Source: Muribaculaceae bacterium (GTDB taxonomy: Bacteria > Bacteroidota > Bacteroidia > Bacteroidales > Muribaculaceae). Taken from it: 40,933 bases of DNA. The notes beneath the pieces were generated by a model. The model was not told the origin of the DNA, did no database searches, and worked only from the letters and a program-made list of their open reading frames with translations. The DNA lies in NCBI GenBank assembly GCA_029062005.1, contig JAIDQZ010000034.1, positions 1 through 40,933 of the forward strand, in the 5' to 3' direction. Positions 18,008 through 27,208 of the stretch are shown here, piece after piece (position 1 is the first letter of the stretch; the number at the start of each line of letters is the position of its first letter). Made by a program: the position numbers and the translations under genes.

Positions 18008-18799
18008 ATGCATTCAAGAGAGGAAAAGATGGAGGCATTCGGCAGACTGCTGGACGTGCTTGACACACTCAGGGAAAAATGTCCATGGGACAGGAAACAG
18101 ACCAATGAATCGCTCCGCCCTAATACAATTGAAGAAGTATATGAGCTTTGTGATGCCTTGATAAGTGAAGATGTCACCAATATTAAAAAAGAATTGGGCG
18201 ACGTATTGCTTCACGTGGCATTCTACAGCAAGATAGCTGATGAAAAAGAGGAATTTGACATTGCCGATGTGTGCAACAGCCTTACTGATAAACTGATATT
18301 CCGTCATCCGCATATATACGGCAACGTAGAAGCCTCGACAGCCGACGCAGTAGCCGACAACTGGGAGCAGATAAAACTAAAGGAGAAGGATGGTAACAAG
18401 ACAGTGCTGTCGGGAGTGCCGGGAGCACTTCCAGCCTTGATAAAGGCTTACCGAATACAAGAAAAGGCAGCGCATGTTGGTTTTGATTGGGACACGCCAT
18501 CTCAGGTATGGGATAAAGTGAAGGAAGAGACTGCTGAAGTAGAAGATGAAATAAATGCCGGCAACCAAGAAGGCATCGAGAAAGAATTCGGCGACTTGTT
18601 TTTCTCAGTTGTCAATGCCGCAAGACTCTATGGAGTGGTGCCGGAAAATGCTCTTGAACTTACCAACAGAAAATTCATCCGACGTTTCAACTATCTGGAA
18701 GCTAAGGCTAAGGAATCAGGGCGGAACCTCAAGGACATGACACTTGCCGAGATGGACGAGATATGGAACGAGGCAAAACAGCTTGAAGATAACAATTAA
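18008..18799 (+). CDS. mazG: Nucleoside triphosphate pyrophosphohydrolase MazG
   Basis: MazG hydrolyses (d)NTPs to NMP and PPi and clears non-canonical or excess nucleotides. The 263-residue protein is a full two-domain MazG. The N-terminal domain has EKCPWDRKQ, EEVYEL and ELGDVLLHVAFY, supplying the Glu/Asp magnesium ligands. The second domain repeats the pattern with KEETAEVEDEI and EFGDLFFSVVN. ATG at 18008; an internal ATG at 18029 is possible. It is followed 25 nt later by topB, so the two are likely co-transcribed. Confidence 0.95.
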   Translation: MHSREEKMEAFGRLLDVLDTLREKCPWDRKQTNESLRPNTIEEVYELCDALISEDVTNIKKELGDVLLHVAFYSKIADEKEEFDIADVCNSLTDKLIFRHPHIYGNVEASTADAVADNWEQIKLKEKDGNKTVLSGVPGALPALIKAYRIQEKAAHVGFDWDTPSQVWDKVKEETAEVEDEINAGNQEGIEKEFGDLFFSVVNAARLYGVVPENALELTNRKFIRRFNYLEAKAKESGRNLKDMTLAEMDEIWNEAKQLEDNN

Positions 18800-18824
18800 C
18801 GATCAACGGAACTGTAACAGGTAT

Positions 18825-20729
18825 ATGATCCTTTGTATCACCGAGAAACCAAGTGTAGGAGCAGATATCGCTAAGATATTAGGCGCGGAAGTGAGGCGAG
18901 ACGGATATTTCGAGGGAAATGACTATTGCGTCACCTGGACTTTCGGACATCTCTGCGAGCTGAAAGATCCGGCTGACTACACTCCTGACTGGAAAAGATG
19001 GTCGCTCTCAGCTCTTCCGATGATACCTGAACGATTCGGCATAAAGCTGAAAGATGACAAGGGTATCCAGCATCAGTTTGAAGTAATAGAACGACTTATA
19101 AAGAAATGTGATAAAGTAGTAAACTGCGGCGATGCCGGACAGGAAGGGGAACTTATACAAAGATGGGTGATGCAGAAAGCAGGATGTGACAAACCGGTGG
19201 AACGGCTTTGGATCTCATCACTTACCGATGAATCCATCAAAGAAGGATTCGAGCATCTGAGACCACAAAAAGAACTTGAGAGCCTTTATATAGCAGGACT
19301 TTGCCGAGCTATCGGAGACTGGATACTCGGTATAAATGCCACAAGACTCTACACACTGAAATATGCTGAGAGAAATGACAGCAGGAATAACGTGCTGTCT
19401 GTGGGCAGAGTGCAGACTCCTACCCTTGCGCTTGTGGTCAACAGGCAAAAAGAGATCGAATGCTTTGTGCCGACAACTACCTACGAACTGCGCACTCTCT
19501 ACCGTGACGTGACTTTCACTTCCAACGTCAAGGCATTCAAGACTGAAGAGGATGGTCAAGAAAAGCTAAAAGATGCTGCCGAGTGTGAGTTTGAAGTGAC
19601 TGAAGTGACCAAAAAAAAGGTAAAGGAAGCTCCTCCCCGCCTATTCGACCTCACAAGCCTTCAGGTAGAGGCCAATAAGAAATATGGATTGAGCGCGGAT
19701 GAAACACTAAAAACCATCCAGTCGCTTTATGAGAAGAAACTCACGACATACCCACGTGTCGACACTACATATCTTACGGATGACGTATACCCGAAATGTG
19801 GACCAATCCTTAATGGACTCGGATATTATCAGGATGCCTTAAAACCGATACGGGGGAAAAAACTTAAAAAGAGCAACAAGGTATTTGACAACACAAAAGT
19901 TACAGATCACCATGCTATTATACCAACCGGAATGCCTGCCCAGATGCTGTCGAAACCGGAATGGCAGATATATGATCTTGTAGCTCGCCGCTTCATATCG
20001 GTCTTCTTTCCTGATTGCGTCTACGATCAGACTCAGATAAAGGGTAAGGCAGGAAAGATTGAGTTTAAAGCATCCGGAAAAAGAATTGCCGAAGCAGGGT
20101 GGAAGAGTGTTTATGACTGGAACAATAGTCAGGAAAAAACCATGACACCTCCCACGGCAAAAGATGATGCTGATGATGAAGGAAAGGATCAGGAAAAAAC
20201 GTTACCGGAATTTGTAAAAGGAGAAAAGGGTCCTCATAAACCATTTCTCGGAAAGAAGACCACTACTCCACCAAGCTATTACACTGAAGGCACTCTTCTT
20301 AAGGCAATGGAGACTGCCGGAGCCTCGGTAGATGATGAAGAATTAAGAGAGGCATTGAAGGCTAACGGAATAGGGCGGCCGTCAACACGTGCAGCCATAA
20401 TAGAGATTCTATACAAGAGGGCATATATAAGGAAACAGGGAAAATCTTTGAGGGCCACAGATGCCGGAATCGAGCTTATCGGTCTTATTAAGGAGGAGCT
20501 TCTGAAAAGTGCAAAACTGACAGGGATCTGGGAAGGAAGACTGCGCGGAATAGAAAGGGGTGAATACAGTGCTCCTGAGTTTATCTCTCAATTGAAAGGG
20601 ATGATAAATGAAATCACCTTAGCAGTCCTCAGAGATCCTACCAACAGAAGGATAACCCAGGTGATAGAGACTCCAAAACAAAGCAAGACAAAGAAGAAAA
20701 AATTATCTTCCAATACAGAAAATCAATGA
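18825..20729 (+). CDS. topB: DNA topoisomerase III (type IA)
   Basis: TopB is a type IA topoisomerase that decatenates and relaxes DNA. From the ATG at 18825 the product has 634 residues; the frame upstream overlaps mazG and is not conserved-looking. The N-terminus is a Toprim domain with ITEKPSVGADIAK and the NCGDAGQEGEL acidic motif. LSVGRVQTPTLALV follows, and the catalytic tyrosine is Tyr309 in KLTTYPRVDT. The C-terminus is Lys-rich without zinc-finger cysteines. Such genes also occur on conjugative elements, but here no mobility genes accompany it and it lies in an operon with mazG. Confidence 0.94.
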   Translation: MILCITEKPSVGADIAKILGAEVRRDGYFEGNDYCVTWTFGHLCELKDPADYTPDWKRWSLSALPMIPERFGIKLKDDKGIQHQFEVIERLIKKCDKVVNCGDAGQEGELIQRWVMQKAGCDKPVERLWISSLTDESIKEGFEHLRPQKELESLYIAGLCRAIGDWILGINATRLYTLKYAERNDSRNNVLSVGRVQTPTLALVVNRQKEIECFVPTTTYELRTLYRDVTFTSNVKAFKTEEDGQEKLKDAAECEFEVTEVTKKKVKEAPPRLFDLTSLQVEANKKYGLSADETLKTIQSLYEKKLTTYPRVDTTYLTDDVYPKCGPILNGLGYYQDALKPIRGKKLKKSNKVFDNTKVTDHHAIIPTGMPAQMLSKPEWQIYDLVARRFISVFFPDCVYDQTQIKGKAGKIEFKASGKRIAEAGWKSVYDWNNSQEKTMTPPTAKDDADDEGKDQEKTLPEFVKGEKGPHKPFLGKKTTTPPSYYTEGTLLKAMETAGASVDDEELREALKANGIGRPSTRAAIIEILYKRAYIRKQGKSLRATDAGIELIGLIKEELLKSAKLTGIWEGRLRGIERGEYSAPEFISQLKGMINEITLAVLRDPTNRRITQVIETPKQSKTKKKKLSSNTENQ

Positions 20730-20914
20730 GCGTTACTATACAATATATAATAATTTGCTTAATCTTTGCAGTATGTTTGATATGGAGCGGTATCAGAATA
20801 TACCGCTTCCTCAGACAAAAAAACTCAGGATGCTGCGGATGCAGCCTACAGGATGCCTGCGGAAAAAGCCAAAAACAAAATGGAAGTTCTTGCAATTGCC
20901 ATCAGAAGAATTAG
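20726..20914 (+). CDS. Cys-rich mini-membrane protein (FeoB-associated-like)
   Basis: A 62-residue protein starting with an ATGA overlap on the topB stop, so translation is coupled. One transmembrane helix spans about residues 6-24, then comes a short cytosolic tail rich in cysteine: CCGCSLQDAC and CNCH. The pattern, one helix plus a CxC/CC cluster, resembles the FeoB-associated Cys-rich membrane family. No feoB is nearby, so an iron role is speculation. A metal-binding or redox tail is the safest reading. A strong hairpin follows directly. Confidence 0.6.
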   Translation: MSVTIQYIIICLIFAVCLIWSGIRIYRFLRQKNSGCCGCSLQDACGKSQKQNGSSCNCHQKN

Positions 20915-20922
20915 GACAAAAT

Positions 20923-20951
20923 AAAACACTCGCTTTACAGGCGAGTGTTTT
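20923..20951. terminator. Bidirectional terminator between topB operon and tlpA-like gene
   Basis: AAAACACTCGC (20923-20933) and GCGAGTGTTTT (20941-20951) form a perfect 11-bp stem around a 7-nt loop. The stem ends in A/T runs on both sides, so it can stop transcription from either direction. It lies between two convergent operons. Confidence 0.85.
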
Positions 20952-20975
20952 ACACTTACTAATTTTTTATGTTTA

Positions 20976-22091
20976 CTACTCGGCAGGAGTTAATACTGAT
21001 TCTACCGTGTTTACGAGTCTTGGGCCTCTTAATTCACGTTCTATTATAGTGCCGTCAGGACCTATAAGAATAATCATTGGTATGCCGCTGAATCCATATA
21101 GCTTCATTGGAGTCTCGCCTGTATCGATAATCTGAGGCCACGGATATTTTAGCTTTTCAATAGCAGCCATTGTCCTATCGTGATTATCCCATGTCACCAC
21201 ACCTAAGATCATTAACCGATCGTCGTCTTTGTATTTCTCATAGAGTGGTCGGAGAGTCTCTTCAGCTTCTTCCTTGCAGGGACCGCACCATGATGCCCAG
21301 AAATCAAGAAGAACGTATTTCCCTTTACCAACGTAATCTGAAAGCTTCACATCTTTGCCGTCTACCGTTTTCGCATCGAAATCAATGAATGGTTTTCCTG
21401 GCATAGCATTGCGTAAAGTCGTATATCTTTTATTGTAATCATCTGTTTGTGACAGGCTTTTAAGATAAACAGGAATAGATTCATACATCTCATCCCATTC
21501 TTCAGGTGTAAGACCCCAAAAGCCACCATATTGCCTTACTGCATATTCCCCAATTCCATTTGGATTATCCGCAATAGCTTGTTTATAAAGCTGCAAACGC
21601 TTAGGGCGGAGCTTATAAAATAGATGACTGTAGATTTCCCCAAACTCCGGTTGTTCAAACCCATGGCTCCTAAGTTCATCGCCAAATTTATCTAATTCAT
21701 CTTCCAGCTGTTGCTCTTCTGAAATTAATTCCAAAAACTTATTGGTGATATTGGAACCGGAGGAAGGGAAATGTCTCTCAAAATCGATCACAACCAATGA
21801 GTCAAGAATGCAATTGGCAAAATTTCTTCCACTTTCAATTCTGACATAAGCCGGGCGTTCGTAACTTCCCTTGAATTGAAAGTTACCGTTTGCCACTAAT
21901 GTCGAGTCAATAGTGTTATGATTATCATAATCAGACATATAAAGCATCTTTCCATCCAAGCCATCAACCTGACCCTTCACTATATAGTCTATTTGTGAAT
22001 TTGTATGATTTACTTGAATCTGAGATGAAGCCATACATGTGATAGTTCGTGAGGCGACACACGCCAATAATAGCAGTTTAACGATTTTCAT
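20976..22091 (-). CDS. TlpA-like thiol-disulfide oxidoreductase with DUF4369-like N-terminus
   Basis: A 371-residue exported protein. The N-terminal hydrophobic segment includes LLLLAC, which could be a lipobox, though the signal would be short. A beta-rich N-terminal domain (about 36-130) resembles DUF4369, a helical region follows, and residues about 230-371 form a thioredoxin domain with the active site W268-C-G-P-C272 and a cis-proline region (FSGIPMI). It would exchange disulfides or reduce thiols on the periplasmic face. It follows the beta-propeller gene by 18 nt in the same cassette. Confidence 0.88.
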   Translation of the reverse strand: MKIVKLLLLACVASRTITCMASSQIQVNHTNSQIDYIVKGQVDGLDGKMLYMSDYDNHNTIDSTLVANGNFQFKGSYERPAYVRIESGRNFANCILDSLVVIDFERHFPSSGSNITNKFLELISEEQQLEDELDKFGDELRSHGFEQPEFGEIYSHLFYKLRPKRLQLYKQAIADNPNGIGEYAVRQYGGFWGLTPEEWDEMYESIPVYLKSLSQTDDYNKRYTTLRNAMPGKPFIDFDAKTVDGKDVKLSDYVGKGKYVLLDFWASWCGPCKEEAEETLRPLYEKYKDDDRLMILGVVTWDNHDRTMAAIEKLKYPWPQIIDTGETPMKLYGFSGIPMIILIGPDGTIIERELRGPRLVNTVESVLTPAE

Positions 22092-22109
22092 ATTTTTTAT
22101 AATGTTGGT

Positions 22110-23237
22110 TTATAATTTTAGTTTTCTAACTTCAAGAAGAACCGGGTTATTATCATATTCTTCCCCATCTATTATGAATACAATGGATTCGCAACTTTCA
22201 CAACTTCCAAATGTAAGAAGGAATGATGTATCGTCACTCTTTGTGACATCATCCACTATCAGGGTATCATTTTTTGGCCATATCTTATATATCTTCACAG
22301 AATTGCCATGACATAACACCAAAGCCATATTGTAGTTTTCTTCTATTTCTCCAGGGTAACTGATCAGCATGATTACTTGATCACCAATTTTTCTAAAAGA
22401 TATTATTTCTACATAATCTTGACTCACCTTCTGATAAAAATCAAAGTAACCATATAATTCATAGTATTTTCGATTAATCTCTAAGGTCGACAGTTGGTCA
22501 TTACTTGAAGAAAGTATATTATCTACTGAAAAAGATTTTGTCTCAAGGTCATAGCTTACAGCAGAATTTGAGCCGCCGAGAGAAGCAACAATCTTCTCAT
22601 CTATTTTGAGAAAATGCACAATATTTTCTAAACTATTAGCTAAGTCCTTGTCAAAGTAATCTTGCAATACAGTCCCATCCAAGGAAATAATTTTATAAGT
22701 TTTATCTTCTGGCGTTAAAGCAATAAACAAATTGTTATCAATACTTTTGAATTTATTTGCATAAAAGGGTAATGGATGCCGTCCGCAAAACTCCATAGAG
22801 GGATAGTTATATCTCACTATCTCCTTTTGAGAAGATATCCATATTTCCTTGGATTGTGGCACTATGTCAAAGTCTGAAATATTATGATATTCTTGAGGAC
22901 CATCACCACACTTTGACAGTTTTCCTTCATAATGTCCTGTATCATCAAACATCAGGATTTCATTGATCGACTTTACAAAAAAATGACCATCCTTCTTTAT
23001 AATTTTGTGAGAATGATCCGCGCTAATCAAACATTCCTCTGAAGTTTCCAAAGGAATAAGTTTGTAATCCATCAATAGGCTTGAAAGAGGAACAGGTGTA
23101 TTTTCAAAATCGCATAATGTTATTTCTGGAAAGATGATCTTAGAAGCCGGATCATATTCTCTACGAGTGCAAGTTAAAATTGAGAATAAGATAGCCATAG
23201 TCTCAAAACAATATACTATTTGAAGTTTAGATTTCAT
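22110..23237 (-). CDS. 6-bladed beta-propeller lipoprotein
   Basis: From the ATG at 23237 it has 375 residues, with a probable lipoprotein signal (hydrophobic stretch then SILTC, Cys at about residue 22). The longer frame from 23282 adds 15 residues without signal character. The rest has repeated beta-strand blades with phrases such as HYEGKLSKCGDGPQEY (DxxG/GPxEF-like), typical of Bacteroidetes 6-bladed beta-propeller proteins (BF3164-like). No catalytic residues are visible. It probably binds a ligand or partner outside the cell or in the periplasm. It is transcribed with the tlpA-like gene. Confidence 0.82.
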   Translation of the reverse strand: MKSKLQIVYCFETMAILFSILTCTRREYDPASKIIFPEITLCDFENTPVPLSSLLMDYKLIPLETSEECLISADHSHKIIKKDGHFFVKSINEILMFDDTGHYEGKLSKCGDGPQEYHNISDFDIVPQSKEIWISSQKEIVRYNYPSMEFCGRHPLPFYANKFKSIDNNLFIALTPEDKTYKIISLDGTVLQDYFDKDLANSLENIVHFLKIDEKIVASLGGSNSAVSYDLETKSFSVDNILSSSNDQLSTLEINRKYYELYGYFDFYQKVSQDYVEIISFRKIGDQVIMLISYPGEIEENYNMALVLCHGNSVKIYKIWPKNDTLIVDDVTKSDDTSFLLTFGSCESCESIVFIIDGEEYDNNPVLLEVRKLKL

Positions 23238-23279
23238 ATTATTAACATAGATGTTTAACTTGACATCCCAAATCGAATG

Positions 23280-23287
23280 CAAAGTTA
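23280..23287 (-). promoter_or_regulatory. Candidate -7 element for the propeller-tlpA pair
   Basis: On the minus strand TAACTTTG (23280-23287) matches TAnnTTTG, about 43 bp before the propeller start. It lies just after the terminator of the regulator gene, which suggests separate transcription. No clear -33 TTTG was found. Confidence 0.4.
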
Positions 23288-23308
23288 TGTATTTAGTCCT
23301 AAATAATT

Positions 23309-23354
23309 AAAAAAAACAGTACGGATGTATGCTCACGCCTACACTCCCGTACTG
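23309..23354 (-). terminator. Terminator of the TPR regulator gene
   Basis: On the minus strand CAGTACGG (23347-23354) pairs with CCGTACTG (23317-23324), with a further short inner pairing, followed by a run of eight T (23309-23316). It begins 41 nt after the stop of the regulator gene. Confidence 0.8.
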
Positions 23355-23395
23355 ACTGAGTACGATTTTATGTGCAAACCAACTACTTATTTCCC

Positions 23396-25105
23396 TTACA
23401 TCATGAGAATTAACTTATCAAGACTTGCATTGTTGGCAGAGGGTCCAAAAATTTTCTTGGCCAAAGAAGATCTTCTGTCGGAAATAGCCGATTTCGTCCT
23501 CCAAAAAAGAATTGACATTTCTTTCGGAGTGATTCCATACCTAATAAGGAGGGCTACTTTATACTCATTATCGGTCATCTTATTGTCAGTAAGAATCTGA
23601 AGTCTTGATTTGAAATCCGGGGAACTTAGATCGACGCTTTTCTCCAAATCAACCCAGAACTTGGAATCTTCTTGCTTGATACCTTTCTTTTCCTTTAAAA
23701 GTTTCTGCATTTTGTTCATTTCTCTTGAATGCAAAAGCACTTCATCCACTGCCGGGCCTGCTGTGTCATCACCAATAAGATGATTCAGTCTTTCAAGTAG
23801 CTCTGATTTTAAGGTTCGATTAGACAATGATTCGGCAGGAAGGAGCATTATCCGTTTGTAAGAATCAGTCTTTATATTATCATTTGAAAAGAGAAGTTTA
23901 TCCTTTTCTAATTGAGTCATAAATTCAATTTGCCTGATTACATTCAATGCCATTCTGAGATGCATTTCTGTACGAATACTTCTGAATTTCTGATAAAGGA
24001 ATATAATGAATGCTAAGAGTAAGATAATGACAGCTCCCAATATCACTATATTTTTTTCTTTCTCTGATTTCTCTCTTGCCCTCACATGACTTTGATAGTT
24101 GTATCTTGTCTTTTGAACCAATTCTTCAGGAGAGACATATTGAGCAGAGTATTCATCTGCCAGATGTTCATATTCCATAACCAAAGCTTGCACAGAATCT
24201 TTGGGTATCATTGGGAATAACCTTTGCGACACAATAACCCTGTCGTTGAAGTCTCGCTTGAATACAAGTTCTTTAGCATAGAGATAAGATGTATCTATGC
24301 CATAACTACTTGCATGGAATTTTCCCGGACGTTGATTCGCATAATGTCTATATAGGGAATCAACTAATTGCGAGAGAGGACGCATGATCATATAGGCGGA
24401 ATCTTTTTTACCTTCTCTTATTAAAAGAGAAGCATTCTCCGCCTTAATCCAAGCCTTAGCCTCGTTTGAGATTGAATTAGAGTATCGATCTGCTTCCGCT
24501 AAATGTTTTCTTGCCAAGTCCAAAGAGCGGCCATTCATATATATTTTAGTCAATTGAAGATTATCATAGACTACCCCTGTACTGTCAGTGATGGATTTAT
24601 AATTTTGAATCGATTGCTTAAAATAGTTGATTGCCTCATCCTGACGATTTAGATCTTGCATTAATCTACCTGTCTGACTCAAGATTGATCCCCTCAATCC
24701 AGTATTATCTTTCTTATCAGGCAGTACATCAAGAGCCCTGCTAAAAAATTCGATTGCTTGAGGATAATCTCCAAATTGTATGTAAACCCGTGCGCCATAA
24801 TAGAGGGCCTGGGGAAGGAATTCTGTGTTTTTTTGATCATCATAGTATTCTATAACATCAAGAATTAGGCTATCTGAAGAAATAGCAGCATATGCTTTAT
24901 CCTTGCATTTAATAGTCAACAAATCGAATCTGTGCCTGTCACTTTCTGTAAGAGATTCATATCTGATACTATCCAGAGCGAGTAGAGCTTGACGAGGTTT
25001 GATATCAGAAAGCTTGTCAATTCTTTCTAAAGCCACCTGAACAGACTCATTTCCGTTGCAAGATAACAGAGAGAAGAATAACACAATTCTTATGAGATAT
25101 TTCAT
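23396..25105 (-). CDS. Membrane TPR regulator with C-terminal HTH-like domain
   Basis: A 569-residue protein. It starts with a lipoprotein-like signal (FFSLLSCNG), then a long run of TPR-like helices (about 40-330) including YGARVYIQFGDYPQAIEFFS. A single transmembrane helix lies at about 349-372. After a coiled linker (about 372-500) comes a C-terminal region (about 506-555) with TDNEYKVALLIRYGITPKEM and RTKSAISDRRSSLAKK, resembling a LuxR-type HTH. This looks like the Bacteroidetes one-component design: outer TPR sensor, inner DNA-binding tail. It is upstream of a beta-propeller/TlpA pair but has its own terminator. Its DNA target and ligand are unknown. Confidence 0.82.
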   Translation of the reverse strand: MKYLIRIVLFFSLLSCNGNESVQVALERIDKLSDIKPRQALLALDSIRYESLTESDRHRFDLLTIKCKDKAYAAISSDSLILDVIEYYDDQKNTEFLPQALYYGARVYIQFGDYPQAIEFFSRALDVLPDKKDNTGLRGSILSQTGRLMQDLNRQDEAINYFKQSIQNYKSITDSTGVVYDNLQLTKIYMNGRSLDLARKHLAEADRYSNSISNEAKAWIKAENASLLIREGKKDSAYMIMRPLSQLVDSLYRHYANQRPGKFHASSYGIDTSYLYAKELVFKRDFNDRVIVSQRLFPMIPKDSVQALVMEYEHLADEYSAQYVSPEELVQKTRYNYQSHVRAREKSEKEKNIVILGAVIILLLAFIIFLYQKFRSIRTEMHLRMALNVIRQIEFMTQLEKDKLLFSNDNIKTDSYKRIMLLPAESLSNRTLKSELLERLNHLIGDDTAGPAVDEVLLHSREMNKMQKLLKEKKGIKQEDSKFWVDLEKSVDLSSPDFKSRLQILTDNKMTDNEYKVALLIRYGITPKEMSILFWRTKSAISDRRSSLAKKIFGPSANNASLDKLILMM

Positions 25106-25157
25106 GTTGGTTTTATCAAATTAGATTGAATTTACGTTGATGATTTGGATCGAATAA

Positions 25158-25189
25158 CAAATTTAGCAAAATATCATTAAACATGCAAA
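25158..25189 (-). promoter_or_regulatory. Promoter of the TPR regulator gene
   Basis: On the minus strand TTTG (25186-25189), 20 nt, then TAAATTTG (25158-25165) give a full Bacteroidetes promoter. It lies about 53 bp before the start codon. Confidence 0.65.
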
Positions 25190-25265
25190 TCCAGTCAACC
25201 TCAACCAACTAAAAAACTCTTGGGATTATTATAAGGAAACCTATCTTTTATAGACTGATACAAAA

Positions 25266-25290
25266 AAGGACGCTTTAATAGAGCGTCCTT
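25266..25290 (-). terminator. Terminator of the mtn-BASS-eamA operon
   Basis: AAGGACGCT (25266-25274) pairs with AGCGTCCTT (25282-25290). On the minus strand the hairpin is followed by a T-run. It lies 21 nt past the EamA stop at 25311. Confidence 0.85.
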
Positions 25291-25310
25291 GGTGAGATAA
25301 CGGTAAAGAC

Positions 25311-26255
25311 TTAGTTTTTCGAGGGAATTGCGGATTTGACGGCTTTAGCCTTGGCATAGTTGACGAGAATAACGCCTGCCACTATTATCACGAATGAAAC
25401 CGGTTGATACCAGTGGAAAGAATCCATCTTGGCTGCTATCGCCACTACAGTGGTAATCACCGGTACAAGATACTGATAGAAAGCCAGCACTTCACTGCCA
25501 ACCAGTTTTATAGCCGGAGGAGTCACAAGATAGCAATAGACCGTAGGGAATAGGACAATGAATCCAAGTATAAGCCAAGGCATTACTTTAGCATGAGTGA
25601 AGATAGGCATATCCGGATGAATAGTAAATATTAGCGGCGATGCAAGAATAGCGGTGAAGAGAAACACCCATTTCATCAGGCTAATGGTACCATATCTCTT
25701 AGAAGGGCCTTCAAGAATCACAAGATAAATCGCATAAGTTATTGCGCATACTACGGCGAAGAAGTCACCGATCAAGCGACCGGAATCCACTTTTCCTCCA
25801 CTCAAAATCACCATAATTGCACCTCCGAGAGCGACGACCATTCCTATAACTTCAAGAAGCGAGACATGCTCATGCTTGAATATAGCATTTATCACAACTA
25901 CGAGTATTGGTTGGAACGTGAGGATAATTGCTATGTCGATTGGTGAAGCAGTATTGAATGCAAGAGAAAAGACATAGACAAATCCGAGCATCATAAGTGC
26001 AGATGCCCAAAGAAGTTTCCAGTCTCCATGTTGTATTTTTTCCTTTTTAACGAAAAGTGACAGGATCCATATTATCACAGTAGCTCCAAAAATACGGGCA
26101 AGAGCTACCCCGGATGCAGAAATCCAGTCAGGAATAAGAGCTTTATTAGCAGGATCGTTAAGACCCCAACATATAGCTGCAGACAGAGCAAGGATATTGC
26201 CCCAGATCATGGCGGATACGCGACTCTTCTGAGTCGAAGATGATGGTGTGTTCAT
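25311..26255 (-). CDS. EamA/DMT-family transporter
   Basis: A 314-residue integral membrane protein with about ten hydrophobic helices and two internally similar halves, the layout of the drug/metabolite transporter (EamA, 10 TMS) family. The first half has WGLNDPANKAL near the first helix and LTFQPILVVVINAIF at its end; the second repeats the pattern and ends with a short basic tail. Substrate cannot be predicted. It is the last gene of a three-gene minus-strand operon, 38 nt after the BASS transporter, and is followed by a terminator. Confidence 0.9.
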   Translation of the reverse strand: MNTPSSSTQKSRVSAMIWGNILALSAAICWGLNDPANKALIPDWISASGVALARIFGATVIIWILSLFVKKEKIQHGDWKLLWASALMMLGFVYVFSLAFNTASPIDIAIILTFQPILVVVINAIFKHEHVSLLEVIGMVVALGGAIMVILSGGKVDSGRLIGDFFAVVCAITYAIYLVILEGPSKRYGTISLMKWVFLFTAILASPLIFTIHPDMPIFTHAKVMPWLILGFIVLFPTVYCYLVTPPAIKLVGSEVLAFYQYLVPVITTVVAIAAKMDSFHWYQPVSFVIIVAGVILVNYAKAKAVKSAIPSKN

Positions 26256-26293
26256 AGTAATAATCGTTTATTACAGAAACGCAGCCATGCCGA

Positions 26294-27208
26294 TTATGGT
26301 TCAGATTCAGCCGAAGATTTATGACGCATTATCTGCCATGAATTGATGATGTTCTGCCATGCAATGTATGAGGCGGGAGCTATAGAAGCGACAGGATTCA
26401 TGTATGCCAAAGCTATCCATACGGCGAGGACAGTGTTTTTCTGCCCCATACCCTGACCTCCTGAAACTGGATCGCCAAAACGCCTTCCTATTATTCTGCC
26501 TGTCTTGAACTGAACGAGGCATACAGCAAGCGCTCCTATGGCAAGCCATATCATAGTCCAAAGATGCTCAGCCTTATAATTATTGATTATAAAGCTCACA
26601 CATCCACCGACTATAATAAACAGGGAGACAGCCCAAAGATAGAAAGATATGGACTGATGTGACTTAACAGTCTCATGAAAGCGCGGCATTACATGACGTA
26701 ATAGAAAAGAAGCAAGCAATGGACCCAGAAGCAGCGGCATCACCATTTTGAAAATCATGACAAAAGATTGCCAGAAACTATATTCCGTATCCCCTACCAA
26801 AGCAAGGACAAACGGTCCTACAATAGCAACGAATACATTGCATAACAATGAATAAGTGGCAAGTTTAGGCAAGCTGCCTCCAAGCATGGCGCATATCACG
26901 GGAGCAGCTGTTGCAGTTGGAATAAATACACATATGAACACTCCTTCAGCCACTGTATGATTAATCCATACAACCGACAGATATGCAACTGCCGCTATAA
27001 GCATCTGCACCACAAGAAGCACCCATTGGAACCTACCGAGAGCTATATGCCGGAAATCAAGTTTACAATAGGTGATAAAAAGCATTGCAAAGATAAGATA
27101 AGGAGAAAGAAACTGCACATATCCCATCCAGGGATAAAACAGAATGCCACCCAACATGGCGATGGGCAGCATAAACGGTTTTAGTCTATTTAGTTTTGCT
27201 GATGACAT
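26294..27208 (-). CDS. Bile acid:sodium symporter (BASS)-like transporter
   Basis: A 304-residue membrane protein with about nine to ten hydrophobic helices. The FIPTATAAPVICAMLGG segment with its helix-breaking prolines and the later GQGMGQKNTVLAVWIAL match the crossover regions of the BASS/SBF fold. Family members carry bile acids, pantoate, keto acids or sulfur-containing metabolites, so the substrate is open. The start overlaps the mtn stop by 1 nt (TAATG), implying coupled translation. Confidence 0.78.
   Translation of the reverse strand: MSSAKLNRLKPFMLPIAMLGGILFYPWMGYVQFLSPYLIFAMLFITYCKLDFRHIALGRFQWVLLVVQMLIAAVAYLSVVWINHTVAEGVFICVFIPTATAAPVICAMLGGSLPKLATYSLLCNVFVAIVGPFVLALVGDTEYSFWQSFVMIFKMVMPLLLGPLLASFLLRHVMPRFHETVKSHQSISFYLWAVSLFIIVGGCVSFIINNYKAEHLWTMIWLAIGALAVCLVQFKTGRIIGRRFGDPVSGGQGMGQKNTVLAVWIALAYMNPVASIAPASYIAWQNIINSWQIMRHKSSAESEP

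Noticed and set aside
18825..20729. topB as a sign of a conjugative element
   Set aside because: No tra, mob, integrase or att-like repeats nearby; it is in an operon with housekeeping mazG.
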